Assembly (NCBI GenBank): GCA_003049485.1
Contig: PYST01000298.1
Location: forward strand, 1-49,523
Reading direction: 5' to 3'
Origin: Ophioceras dolichostomum
Lineage: Eukaryota > Ascomycota > Sordariomycetes > Magnaporthales > Ophioceraceae
Length of the DNA: 49,523 bases
Shown here: positions 33,857 through 45,250 of the stretch, piece after piece
Numbering within the stretch: the stretch's first letter is position 1
How the letters are laid out: each line of letters starts with the position of its first letter
Made by a program: the position numbers and the translations under genes
Notes under the pieces: model-generated
What the model was told of the DNA's origin: nothing
Databases searched by the model: none
What the model saw: the letters and a program-made list of their open reading frames with translations, nothing else

Positions 33857-36800
33857 ATGTCAGAATTGTCGTGTCCCGTCTCGGGCCGGGCAGGCGGCAT
33901 GTGCCCGGTGGCCGCTAAGGCGAACCGGAGCAGATCAAACAGCCGAATGGGACCAAGAGGTTGCTCGTTTTCGGGGTTCAGCCAGCCAGGAGATATTCAC
34001 GCCGCCTTTGATGTAAGTTGTTGGCTGGACCGGACTAGGTGACACCCCTGACAAGACATACACTTATACTAACCTCTTGCTTCTACCATCAAAGATACCA
34101 AGAGGAGTAGATGCCGAAGAATGGCTACGGATGAGGTAAGGCGCCGGCTCGAGCCCACCAGCATCACATACCCCATCACAGAACCAGGAGCGAAACGCGG
34201 CAAGAGTGATGATGATGATAAAATGATGAATGATTGACCTTGATGTCCGCCCGCACCCCCCAACCACAACAGAGAAAGGAAGTCCATCAACGAAGTCCTA
34301 TACAACAACGTGCCCCTCCCCGAGTCCATCCGCGGCATGAAGAACGTCGACGACCTCAACGCCGACATGCAGGATGTCCTCGCCGTGGCCCTCGGCGCGC
34401 CCGCCCGACAAGTGATGCTGCGGGCCGAGCAGATCGGCCCTGCGACCGGGTGGAGGGACGGCTACCTGAGCGCCGAGCACGGCTTCTGCACACCAGACTA
34501 CAACGAGGCGCCCGGCGCCCTCGCCGCTTCACCTGGTAGGCTCTGGTCGGACCTCGCCGAGCGCATGCCCGGCTGCGTGGCCCGGGGTCGGGTGCGCGAG
34601 TCGATCGCCGCGCTGCCGATAGTCGAGGGCACCGAGGACGTCATCCCGGACAGGGCGCTGTGGGCCGCGCTCGTCTGCCTAGGCATGCTGTGCCACATCT
34701 ACCGCTTCGAGGACAAGTACGACGGCAGCGAGGGGGTCTCCACAACGGGCGGCGACAGCAGCACGCTTCCGATCAAAAAGTGGAGGCCTGACTGCGAGAT
34801 GGGCGACGACCTGGGCGACGAGTTCGTCGGCATCCCACGCTGCGTGGCGCTCCCCTACTGGCAGGTGTCGCGCCGGTGCGGACGCGCCATCCCGCACCAG
34901 ACCTTCTTCGACCAGAGCTCCTTCAACGTCAAGATCCGCGACCCGACGTCGACGCAGCCGTACGTGGGGCGGTTCGACAACATGGACCTCCGCTGGCCCA
35001 TGTTCGGCGAGAAGGCCGAGATCGCCTTCCTGAAGGGCTGCGCCGAGACGTCGGCCAGCTTCCAGCACGGGCCCGACGCCATCGCCGCGTGCCAGGAGTG
35101 CGTCATGAACCGCGACGTCGAGGGCCTGCTGAGGGAGATGGTGCGCCTGAAGGAGATCCTCGAGCGCATGCCCAACGCGTTCCACTCCATCTCGGTCAAC
35201 CCCAACTCGGGGGAGAACTTCGTGTCGGGCCCCTCGTGGGTGCGCTGGGCCAAGTTCTCCGCCCCGTTGTCGAAGCGTTGCCCCGCGGCCTCGGGCCTGC
35301 AGTTCCCGCCGTATTTGGTGATGGATGCATTCCTGGGCCGCAAGGAATACGGCAGCTTCCTTGGCGCCGAGGGCATCCACCTCCGCGCGTGGCTTCCATC
35401 CAACCTCCGCGCCTTTATCGCCGCCATCGAGCTGCACTACCGGATCCCGGAATTCGTAAAACAGTCCGGGGACCCGCGCCTGCTCGGCGTCCTGGACGGC
35501 ATCGTGGAGGCGTACACAGGCGAGCGCGGCTTCATGGGCGTACACCGCTACAAGGTCTTCGGCATCCTCGAGGTGGCCGGCAAGACGGGCCGGTCAGAGA
35601 CGAACGGCGCCTCCGGGGCTGGCGAAGCGCACGGCCGGCCCTGGGAGCAGACGCACCAGCAGTTCTCGGACGCCATGAAGGAGCGGCTCAAGCCGTTCCG
35701 GGGCGAGATCTCGGTCGAGCCGCACGAGATGCGCGGCACGTTCGAGGAGTGCCGGTACCGCACCAGGATCCTGTCGCGGTCGTACGTCGATTCGGACCCG
35801 AACCGCACTATCGCCAACGTGACGCTGGACCTGCACAACACGGGCATCACGTTCCAACCCGGAGACAGGCTGGCGGTTATGCCGCTTAACTCGTACGCCG
35901 AGTGCGCCAAAGTCATCGCTGCGCTGGGCCTCGACTTCGACATGCCCGTCAACACGTCGCAGAGCGCGACCTGGACCCGCTTCGCGAAGCACCTGGGCTC
36001 CGTCGCGCAGGCGAGCCAGCCGCCGCAGCTGACGGTGAAGTACATCCTGCGCCGTGGCCACCTGGCGCCCATCACCAAGGAGCTCGCGCTCAAGGTTCTC
36101 GACCTGCTCCGCGCCTCTTCGAGCACGGTGCTCCAGGTCCTCGCCACCGACGAGTGGCCCGTCCGCGGCTCGCTGGGCGATCTCCTCCAGAGAGCAGTGA
36201 CCGACACGCCGCCCCAGATCTGGGACAAGGCATTTGACCTCGGCAGCGAAGAGAGCGTCGGCGAAGGCAGCCGCAGCGCTGGCCTCGCCTGGCTCGCGGA
36301 CCTCGTCGAGGTCGAGGTGCCTCGCACGTACTCCATCTCCAGCTACCCGACCGACGAGCTGCTGCCCTCGACCGTCGATCTGACTGTCTCCCGCGCCGAG
36401 CACAACCTAGCACCCATGTTCGCCCCGGGCCCCACAAGCCAGCCCGCGGCCATCATGCCCGGCGTCAGCTCGGGCTTCCTTAACCCCTTCCCCTCGTCTT
36501 CAGATGAGCACATAATCGCGGAGGAGGACATCCTCGTCGGCATCTCCCGCCCCGTCGCCTTCCAGCTGCCGCTTGACCGCGCCGCCCCCGTTGCCTACTT
36601 CGCGGGCGGCAGCGGCATCGCGCCCTTCCGCAGCTTCTGGCAGGCGCGCATGGCGTTGTCGAGCGGCGCGCGCGCCAACGCCGCCGGTCGCGACATCCTC
36701 TTCCTCGGCGTGCAGTCCCGAGAGAAGTTCTGCTACGAGCACGAGCTGCGCGAGCACATGGATGCCGGCCTCCTGGAGGTGCACGTGGCCTTCTCCCGCG

Positions 36801-39265
36801 ACTCCAGGGGTCTGAGCTACAACAGCCGCATGCGTGATCTCGTTGAGCGTCAGACGCCGCCGAGGTATATCAACGCGCTGATCGAGGAGCAGGGCGCTAC
36901 GGTGTGCGACCTGCTCATGTCGAAGAAGCACGGGGGCTTGGGCGGGTACATGTACGTGTGCGGGTCCGTGGCCGTGTTCGACTCCGTGATGGCGGGCATC
37001 CGGAAGGCCATTTGCACGTACCGTACCACGGACCCGGACACAGCCGAGATGATCCTGAGCCGGGCCTTCGCCGAGCGCAGGTTCATGCTCGACATCTTCA
37101 TGACGCCCAAGGCGCTGCCCTGCAACCTGCCGACCATCCCGCTCTCGCAGCTGGCGCGAAACACGGGCCACCGCCCGGGAGGCCGCATCTGGCTGGGCGT
37201 GCACGGCTCCGTGTACGACGTGACGGACTTCTGCCCGATGCACCCGGGGGGTACGTTCATCATCAAGTCCAACGCGGGCGTCGACTGCAGTCGCTCGTTC
37301 GACATGCTCGCTCACACCAACAACCCGGAGGTGTCCTCGCTCCTGACGAAATACTTCGTCGGCCACCTGAGCCCCAAGCCCGAGTTCCGAGGCCAAGGGG
37401 GAGAGGATGCGCTGTCGCCTTTGTATGATCTGTGGAAGGCGTACCTCCGCACAGCGGTCGAAACGCTGGTCGCGCACCAGTTCGAGATGCACGAGATCAG
37501 CGAGGCGGACTCGCGCGCGGGCCAGACCGAGATCGGGCCCAGGGGCACGACCAATATCTGGTACCGCGAGGGGCTCTTCAACGTCATCGGCGTGCGCGCC
37601 TTCTACGCGTACCAGTCCCGGCTGCTGCAGGGCGGCTTCGCGGCGCTGTTCGGCCCCAAGATGCAGGAGTTGGTGCTCAAGCTCTCCTTCGCGATCGCAT
37701 CGAGCCCCGGCGAGGATGCCGGAGGCGTTACCGGGCCGGACGCCCGCCTGCCCGACGTGCTGGGCGTCATCGCCCGGGCCAAGACCTCGCGCGACGCGAT
37801 CAAGACCTCGCAGGAGGTGGCGCTCGTGGGCCAGTTCGTCAGCGAGGACGCCTCCTCCGCCCGCTTCCGCGAGCGCGGCATCGTAGCCTACGCAGCAAGG
37901 TCTGTCAAGCTCGACATCGAGCTGCTGGAGGACATCCGCGAGGAGGCCTGTCGCGGGATGGACGCCTTCGACTCCATCATGGCAACCCCCGGACTCGACA
38001 TGTACCACGGCCAGCGCGTCTCGGCGCTGTGCAGCTTCCTGCTGCAGACGCTTGAGCGCATGGCCAAGCGCCTCGAGGTGTTCTACGCGCGCCTGGCGCA
38101 GTGCAGCGTGACGCAGCCCGAGATCGAGCAGAACCCGGCCCGCACCCGCTGGCACCTTGTGCGCCGCCAGATTAGGGATGGCTCCTTTTTCGTGCTCACC
38201 CGTGACCTGGTTCTGGGCCACAGCCGCCGCATCGGGGTGGATCGCCGTGTCTCGGGTCGCAACCACGCGGCGCCCGTCGACTTCGACGCGGTCATGTCGC
38301 ACATCAACGCGAGCATCCGCAACGCGGGGCCGGGTCAGATGCACGCCGTCGCCGCCCGCCCTGTGGCGCCGATGACTATGAATGCCGTCCACCTCGCGCG
38401 CGCAGCGACGCCGCCAGCCATCGACCTCGGCGCGTCAGCCGCAGCAGCGCAGGACAACAACGCCGCGCTGCGGTCCATGGCGGGCTTCATCGACAGCAAC
38501 CGCAAGGCCATCCGCCGGCTGAGCCGCATGCCGCCTCCCCCTCTCGGCGTCGCCGGTGTTGACAGCGGACAACTCTCGTTCGAGCAGCTCCAGGCGCAGT
38601 TCGGCGGCGGCGGCGACGATCATCAGCAGAAGCACATGGGAACCGGTGGTGGTGGTGGTGGGGTGCCGACGCCGCCGTCCAGCAGGGGCTCGAGCCGCTC
38701 GCCCTCGCGTATGATGGACAGAGACCCGCACCACGCCATCAACACCGGTCTCCCCGGGATGCAGTTGCCCATGACGCGCGGCCGCTCCCCCGGTGCCGCG
38801 CACAGTAAACCGCACTACTACTCCCTCCCCATCGCGCGACGCACCACAAACGCTCCTCTAACACCGCCCGCCGTCGACGCGGGTGTGGCGCTCAGCGCCA
38901 TGATGAGCGCTCTCAACGTGCGGCGGCGAGCCGGCGACGTTTCTCCTTCCGGCCATACCGGCACGGGATTGGGACTAGGCATATCGTCGGTGCCTGCTTC
39001 GCCGTACGGCGGTGTCGCCATGGCGAGCCACAACAGCAACAACAGCGCCCAGCGCCTGTCCGGGCATTCAGTTATGTCCGGCAGCAGCGGCGGCGGTGGG
39101 GGCGTACCGGGACTGAACAGGCGGCGCACGACGACCGGTGGACCTCCGTCTGCCGGTATTGGTGGTGGTGGTCGGGGACATAGCCATTCGGGCTCGACGA
39201 ACTCGTTGAGGACGTTCAAGCTGAGGGCTGTGCAGGAGGCTGCGAACGTCGCGCCGACGTTCTGA
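33857..39265 (+). CDS. PrnB/IDO-like haem enzyme fused to FAD/NAD(P)H reductase and cytochrome b5
   Basis: Three exons, 33857-34012, 34095-34135 and 34273-39265 (introns of 82 and 137 nt), encode 1,729 residues. Residues ~60-505 resemble DUF1864/PrnB in the indoleamine 2,3-dioxygenase superfamily; LPSNLRAFIAAIE and RGFMGVHRYKVFGIL align with the end of IDO, making H490 the likely proximal haem ligand. Residues ~555-1000 form a P450-reductase-type FAD/NAD(P)H module: NTGITFQPGDRLAVMP, a connecting helical insert, the FAD motif PRTYSISS (~749), GGSGIAPFRSFW (~843), and YVCGS (~960). No flavodoxin (FMN) domain is present. Residues ~1030-1105 are cytochrome b5, with haem ligands in MHPGG (~1056) and MLAHTNN (~1080). 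A helical region (~1115-1400) and a Gly/Ser-rich tail are not recognised. Two Cys-Pro motifs sit near the N-terminus (C6, C16). There is no signal peptide, so it is probably cytosolic. Expected electron path: NAD(P)H to FAD to b5 to the dioxygenase haem. Confidence 0.85.
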
Positions 39266-39287
39266 TCTGATCTGATCTGATCTGATT
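39263..39287. repeat. TGATC pentamer repeat across the stop codon
   Basis: Four perfect TGATC units plus one TGATT start exactly at the TGA stop of the fusion gene. Stop codons recur in this array, so slippage would hardly change the protein's end. Confidence 0.8.
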
Positions 39288-39937
39288 GAAAATAAGATTT
39301 GTGGTATGGATACCATTGATTACGATTTGTCTGTGTGGGCGCTGTGGGGGACTTGCATTGGTGCGGATGAAAAAAAAATGATGATCAAAAAAAAAGAGTC
39401 GGTTGTTCGCTCGAGTACTGCATCAGGGCTTTAATGGCCCGTGTGTGACGGACCGACGACCACAAACAGACCCAGGGTGTGTTCTGTCCTTCCATTCTTT
39501 GTGCACCAGCTGTATCATATGTACCTAGCTAGCTCTTGTTAGATCGCTTTAGAAAAGAAAGATGCGATATTGTTCATGTTTCCTCGCTTCTCTGTTGTGC
39601 TAAGTGACATCCGGACGGACACCCAAAGTCCCTGGCCTCGAGCCCGGATACCCGAAATGCTGTTTGATCGAAGACGTCGTTCCTCCAGGGGGGCACCAAA
39701 GTTTCTGGGTCCAATGACGACAACACTCGCAGACATCGTCTCGCCCTGTGAGTTTGAGATCATTCCATCGGGCTAGGCGACGTAGAGTTGTGAAAAAAAA
39801 AAAGAAGAAAAAAAAAACTTAAATTCCTTGTGTACCTCTTTGGTGGTACGTAGAGTGCTGAGAGCTCAGTCCGATATTCATCCGCCCTTCTTCATTATCA
39901 TTCTTTACAAAAAATTTTTACTTCGGGTTAACGCAGC
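39266..39937. other. Intergenic region with A-rich runs
   Basis: The 3' flank of the fusion gene. Several poly-A or AAG-rich runs occur (39370-39378, 39389-39398, 39793-39818). Short frames exist on both strands without support. Confidence 0.5.
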
Positions 39938-40288
39938 ATGGCATCAAAAAGGCACCGCAAAGCCATGGTGTCCTCCTTCTCTCGATGGATCAAGAAACGC
40001 GGCGGATTCCGACCTCTAGAGGACGCCGAAATGGACCAAGCAGCAGACGGAAGTGAGGCCGCCCGTCTGCCACTGCTGTTCACGCCGCCGGAAGACAGAA
40101 CAACGCACAAGACGGTTCAGCCGGCGGAACCGGCCACAGGGCCGGTGAATGCGCCGCGCGGCACACGATATGGGTGCCACGCATCCTGATTACCGAGACT
40201 AGCGGGATACTAACGTGGTGCCTCTACTAGCCGCGCGGCCTTCACGTCGGCAGTCGCAAATACCTTCGCCGCCATTCGGATGCTTTAG
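39938..40288 (+). CDS. Possible small spliced gene, 97 residues, unknown
   Basis: Exons 39938-40173 and 40231-40288 are joined across a 57-nt intron with donor GTGCCA, a good branch site ATACTAACG and acceptor CTACTAG. The product begins with a basic segment (MASKRHRKAMVSSFSRWIKK) and ends with a short amphipathic helix (AFTSAVANTFAAIRML). No family is recognised. The branch site and frame-keeping splice are the main support. Without splicing the frame gives 83 residues. It could be a lineage-specific gene or a chance frame. Confidence 0.4.
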
Positions 40289-43200
40289 ATACTCCCCTGC
40301 CTCGATGACGTCGACTGTGACCGTCGCCCCGTACCGCCTCGGCCACATCTGGACAAGACTCCAACCTCTCGTGGCATTGGGGGCGGCAGCAATGGAACGG
40401 CTCTCCATCAGTCTACTGGAGTAACAGCTCAGACGATATCTGCAGCACAAAAGACTTAAAGAAGTGCGGGGATGAGTGCTGGCGTTGGAGGGACTGGCGC
40501 AAGCAACATGGACGCTACCAGCATCGACCGACTGTACCCGCTTTCGTCGCCAGTTCATACACTGTTCTCATCAACCGAAGCTGTACCTAGACAGAAAAAG
40601 GAGGAGAGCTTTGAGGAATCCTACCAACGTATCGTATTGTGTTTTACATATGGCTGACGGTTCAACCTCTGGGTATCTGGGACACGTTGGTGTCGGTGGT
40701 GTGGCCCTTGATGAGACTGAGGAAAGTCATAGCAGTGGCCAACAGGTCGATCTAGAGAGTCACGAACCCGGACTTGCAAAAACGGATTTCCGATCTTGCA
40801 GTGACAAGGCCAAGGCTAGCTGCGTGTGGTGGTGGAGCATTAATCGGAGCGAACCCGCCCTTGTGTCCTCAGTCCTCGGTTGTTCGGCGGTTGACATTCC
40901 AGTGAAAAGGTTCCACACTGCTTGATACTCCGCAGACTGTGCCATCCAAATAGATATATTCATGCTAGAGAAGGCGAATGCTGCTCCTAACGAGGATGGG
41001 ACTCTTTGTTGGGACTCAGAGTGTCTCGCCCGCTCACAGCTCAGCGTTGTAAACCCTGGCAGACCAACCTCCCTGATATTTACACATTTACGCCTTGGCC
41101 CATATTCACACATCAGTGTCTCTTGGCTCTGTGATAGCTAGATATTCTTGGTGGCTCAGGGCTGCTCCGTATTTAGAGCTTTGAAAACGCCTGTCCCGGT
41201 GCATGTCCGTATGGCCTTGACACACCGCGTTAGATCGCTTTGGAGACCTGGAGCGTGGGATCGTCGAGCGGTGTGTGTCTTCAGCGAAGAAGACGCTTGT
41301 CCTAAATAGCCTTGGGTTGAAATATCCTCGGTCAAACGCCGGCTGCTCTCTGTGATAGGCTGGGATGTCCCTGACCCCTGCCCCTGTCCCCTATTGAGAA
41401 GGGGTTAGCCATACTGACAGCTCGAGGCCCTAGTCTCGAAGCAAACTCTATATCAGGCGTAAGGGATGGAGTTACAGGTGATATTGAGAGATGAAAAATG
41501 TAATATTTGTCAAGAAGCGTTGTTTGTTGCCAGCACATTAGTCTCGGCTTGCTGCTTCGAGTCCACCGCTCATTCGTGCGTCTTGTGGGCAAGCATGCAT
41601 GAGATGAGAACGTGAGTTGGGCTGTGCTGGTCGTCGCGTCGCCTTGGCGTCCACGTCGTAGTCTCCAAACAGGCTTGCCGTGCTGTTCGAGATACTACTT
41701 CTCAGACTAGTATCTTGAGGACGGACTGACTGGTCGGGACAAGCTCCAGTCGGGAACGCCGCTGGAGGCGGTGTTTTGCAAGTTGGTCAACCAACAGATT
41801 CGACGGTGAGAATTCACTGCTCCCCCAAACCTAGGGGCCCGTTGTAGATGAGTTGGGTCCAGCAGTGGCCATAGCTCTCCTGTCGACGCGTCTATGCATT
41901 CTGTAAAATGCTAAACATGATGATGACGATAGTAGCTAGTAGTGGTACTAGCTGACGTGCGCGCTGGGCGTGAGGGCAAACGGCTTCAGTCTTCCTCTCC
42001 TTTTCGTGGGGCCAAGACGGCCCTGCAAGCCACTGTAGCACGGCAGACTTAGCCGCTGAGCGGTCCGATTTTGGGATTGGGTGACAAGCTGCTAGTGGCT
42101 GTCCGTTGGTCCTTCCTGTGCGACTGTTCCAAGTGGAGCGCTGATGGAGGAGCTGGGGGTACGACTCAAGTGTCAGCAAGGATGTCTCGCCTGAGGATTC
42201 TGTGGTATGTTGACTGTTTAGGAGGGAGTCCACAGATGCGACAGACAGACGTGTTCATCCTGCCTACTTCGTGATTTTTCTTCTCACCGCTGCATCCTTC
42301 ATCCGATCCGCAACCCAGAAGATTTCTATTGGGCAAAGCTCCCCTGCTATTGGTCGTTATGTTAGCTACGTGGTCGTCTCAGAACGTAGAGTCCTCACTT
42401 GTCCCAAATGCGACTGCCTCTTGTGCCCGGGAAGCCGTTGGAGCCCTTGGCGCACGACATCTCGGTCTCGGTCTCGGGATCCGGTTCGGACTCGAGATCC
42501 GGTCGTCGAACCAAATCTGCAGGCCCCAGACCTAGGTTGGCGCTCTACTGAGAATAATCTACGTCACTGACTTCATGGGTGTTGATCTGTGGACGTTAAG
42601 CGATTTACATCGTCACAGGAGTCCACCTCGGCGGCGGCTTGTCAAGATCACGTCAGTCATGACGCGAGATAGACACAGCAAGGGCGGCATCGTCCTTGAC
42701 ATCACATTTTCGCTGGCATGCCCTCGGACATGACAGGCTCGCAGGCCATCAAGTCAAACGGCAGTGCCCTTGTGCTTGCTCGCCATGCTACTGCCGTACT
42801 GGTAGTTTATGCATGGCCGCACCGCAGATAGTACTAGGATTCTCCGGCATCAGGTCCAACTAGGATCGTTCTCATCTTTGCTAGTCAACGGTCACCGACG
42901 ATTCTTTGAACCATCGCGGCCATCGCCCTTTATTTGTCATAATATACTAGGTCGGTGCTTTAAAGAACGATAAGAGTCCGAGGGGTTCACTTCAGCTGAA
43001 GCAATACAACACGTGGTATCTGAGCATGATTTTCCGTCCCTGTCACGATCCAGCCTGGTGAGCCCTCGGAGAGGCAGCTTCCTTGAGTAGTATCAGAGTC
43101 GCAGTCGCTTTGTAGCTCTACCACGGAATTGCCGTGTTGGGGGCAGCTGCATACCGGTGATTTCTCGTGAGCGATGAGGTTCCCTGGGATATATACATAC

Positions 43201-45250
43201 CTACACTTATCGTCTAGGCTGCCTTGTCCTCCCACTATCTCTAGGACAAAACTTTTCTTGTTGAGAATTGGCGTACCCAAAATGGCCACCAGAACTCCCA
43301 GCCGCTGTACCGTCCCAGGCAGCTTTGTGTGAAGAAATAATCGGCCCGCGAAGTCTCACGATGAAAGTCGGGTTCGGCGTTAAGTGCTATGGATTCTCGA
43401 CTGATGGCTCGCCCGGAAGGAGTATACGATCTGCAAGCTCCCGTCCCGCTACGACCGCGATAGAGAGCGCGCTTGGATAAGCGTCGACCGGAAAAGCCAC
43501 CCCGTATCGACGGCATGCAGTCCCCGAAGACGGACGTTGGTCTCGAGGGCAGAGTGGACACCGAGAAAGTCGCGTCGTTCGCCTGAAACAGTATCAGGCA
43601 GACACGATTCTGGCATGCTTCCAGCTCAGCCGCAATCCATTTGGTTGCGCATATCACACCGAGGTGGGCGAAGAGGAGGCATGACTGCGTCAAAAACGAT
43701 GCCGTGCTACGGTCGACACAACAGAGCCTCTTGTGTTGTCGGGCTAAATGTGCGAATTAGGGGGTAAAAAAAGAACCGAGACGAGAAAACGCGACGGCAC
43801 AAAGTTTGACCCCTTATGTGCTTCTTTGTCTCAAACATGTCAGTGAGCTCGCCTAGGACAAACCTATGGCTATATGTCACGATAGGCATTGTTTGTGTGA
43901 GGTGCTAATCGCTTGACCAGCAATTCCGGATCGCGGTAAGCTTAGTACTAGGGTATCTCATCCTGCGTCCGCACCGCTTTTAGGCCGCACACCGTCGCGT
44001 CTGCCGAGCGAATCTGACGGCGATGAGACGGTTGTGATCTGCCAACGTCGGGTCTTGTCCATTCAGCTGGCTGTTCCACCAGAAGGGCAAGGGCAGGTTC
44101 TTAAGCATCAAGAATTTCTCTTTTCTCTCCTGTCTGGAGCTCCGACCAAGTCACCCAGGCAGCTTGAGGCCACCACATAGAAGCCCCGTCGCTGCCTCCT
44201 GCAAGCTCGCTTCAGTGGGTTCCAATTTAGGAAGACTGATTGACGGTAGGCCAAATCCTTCCGTGGTACGGGGGATGCACAGCGCATGGCACTGCTGGCA
44301 GCTGAACAAGTCCCCACGTTGTGTGACGTCCACAATGACCAGTCTTTTTTCTTCTTTGTCGCGTGAGCGGAGGGGGCCAATTCTAATAACAGGGCTGCTG
44401 GGAAGAGGAAAGATGAAAAGGGAAAGGCAAAAAAAGAAGCGGGAGACCCGAAGCGTAAGCCAAAATGGCGAGACGCGCCTGGGGTCGTTCGCAAGTCTAG
44501 CTCCAAGAGGATGTACCTACGACAGGTAAGAATTGAAAGGCTCCGGCTGCTGATAGGAAGCGATGATGACCTGAGGACCAAGCTCCATTTTCAGAGACAC
44601 TGAAGTTGGACCCAAGCGAAACAAGACCGTAACACATCAACGAAGCTAAAAGGGGATCCGCATCCCCTCATGCCACAGCCAGACAGAGGTCAGCCAACCA
44701 GGTTTAGGGAGGCATCAGCTCACCTGTCAACTCCCTCAATATCCAGGCTAGCCAGGCCTATCACATTCCCTCTGATTGAAAAAGAAACAACAACAGGCAT
44801 ACTCACCAGCGGCCCTGCCCCAGTCGTGGCTGATTTCTGATTTGGCTGCGTTCAGGGGTTCCTGGCTCGACAATGTGCCTGTCCGGAAGCACCCATAAAT
44901 CACTCCCACCCATTACACTTCCCCAGTCTTAGCCGAGCGACTACCAATACCGCTGGTTTCTACTGCAGATGATCAGAAGGCGGGGGAGATATAAAGTCTC
45001 TCTCTTAGAACTGCTACTCGCCCTAGCTGATGGAGGTACCACCGAGTAATATCGGTGATAACATTACACCGTCTTCCAACCTCGAACAAGATATCATAAA
45101 GATGCAGACACCAAGCACAAAGTGAGTCTTCCAGATATCTTCGCTGATGAGCGTAGAAGAACTCTAGGGGTAGAAGAAATGAGACTGGTTGTCTGACAGA
45201 ACTCCCCATAATCTTCCAGAAAACCAACATGGGTGTCCAAACCACCACGG
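40289..45250. other. Gene-poor region
   Basis: About 5 kb with many short overlapping frames on both strands, none longer than about 160 codons and none with a recognisable motif, splice structure or transposon signature. Frames near 40476-40925, 43241-43693 and 44108-44581 were inspected and not accepted. No terminal repeats or reverse-transcriptase motifs were seen. It may be a regulatory or decayed interval next to a secondary-metabolite locus. Confidence 0.45.

Noticed and set aside
36500..38392. 630-codon minus-strand open frame opposite the fusion gene
   Set aside because: It is the antisense of GC-rich coding sequence; its composition (Arg, Val, His, Gly runs) resembles no family, while the plus strand has clear domain motifs.
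27417..39265. Classic dikaritin (ustiloxin-type) cluster
   Set aside because: The precursor layout fits, but no DUF3328 (UstY) oxidase, tyrosinase or peptidase gene could be found in the window.
40476..40925. 149-codon plus-strand open frame
   Set aside because: Overlaps other frames of similar length, with no family resemblance or coding bias.
43241..43693. 150-codon minus-strand open frame in the gene-poor stretch
   Set aside because: No recognisable motif, no splice partners and no neighbour support; its length is within chance for this composition.
44108..44581. 157-codon minus-strand open frame
   Set aside because: Low-complexity Ser/Phe-rich product with no homology-like features; probably chance.
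40289..45250. Decayed transposon
   Set aside because: No terminal repeats, target-site duplications or transposase/reverse-transcriptase motifs were found by eye; a repeat search would be needed to decide.
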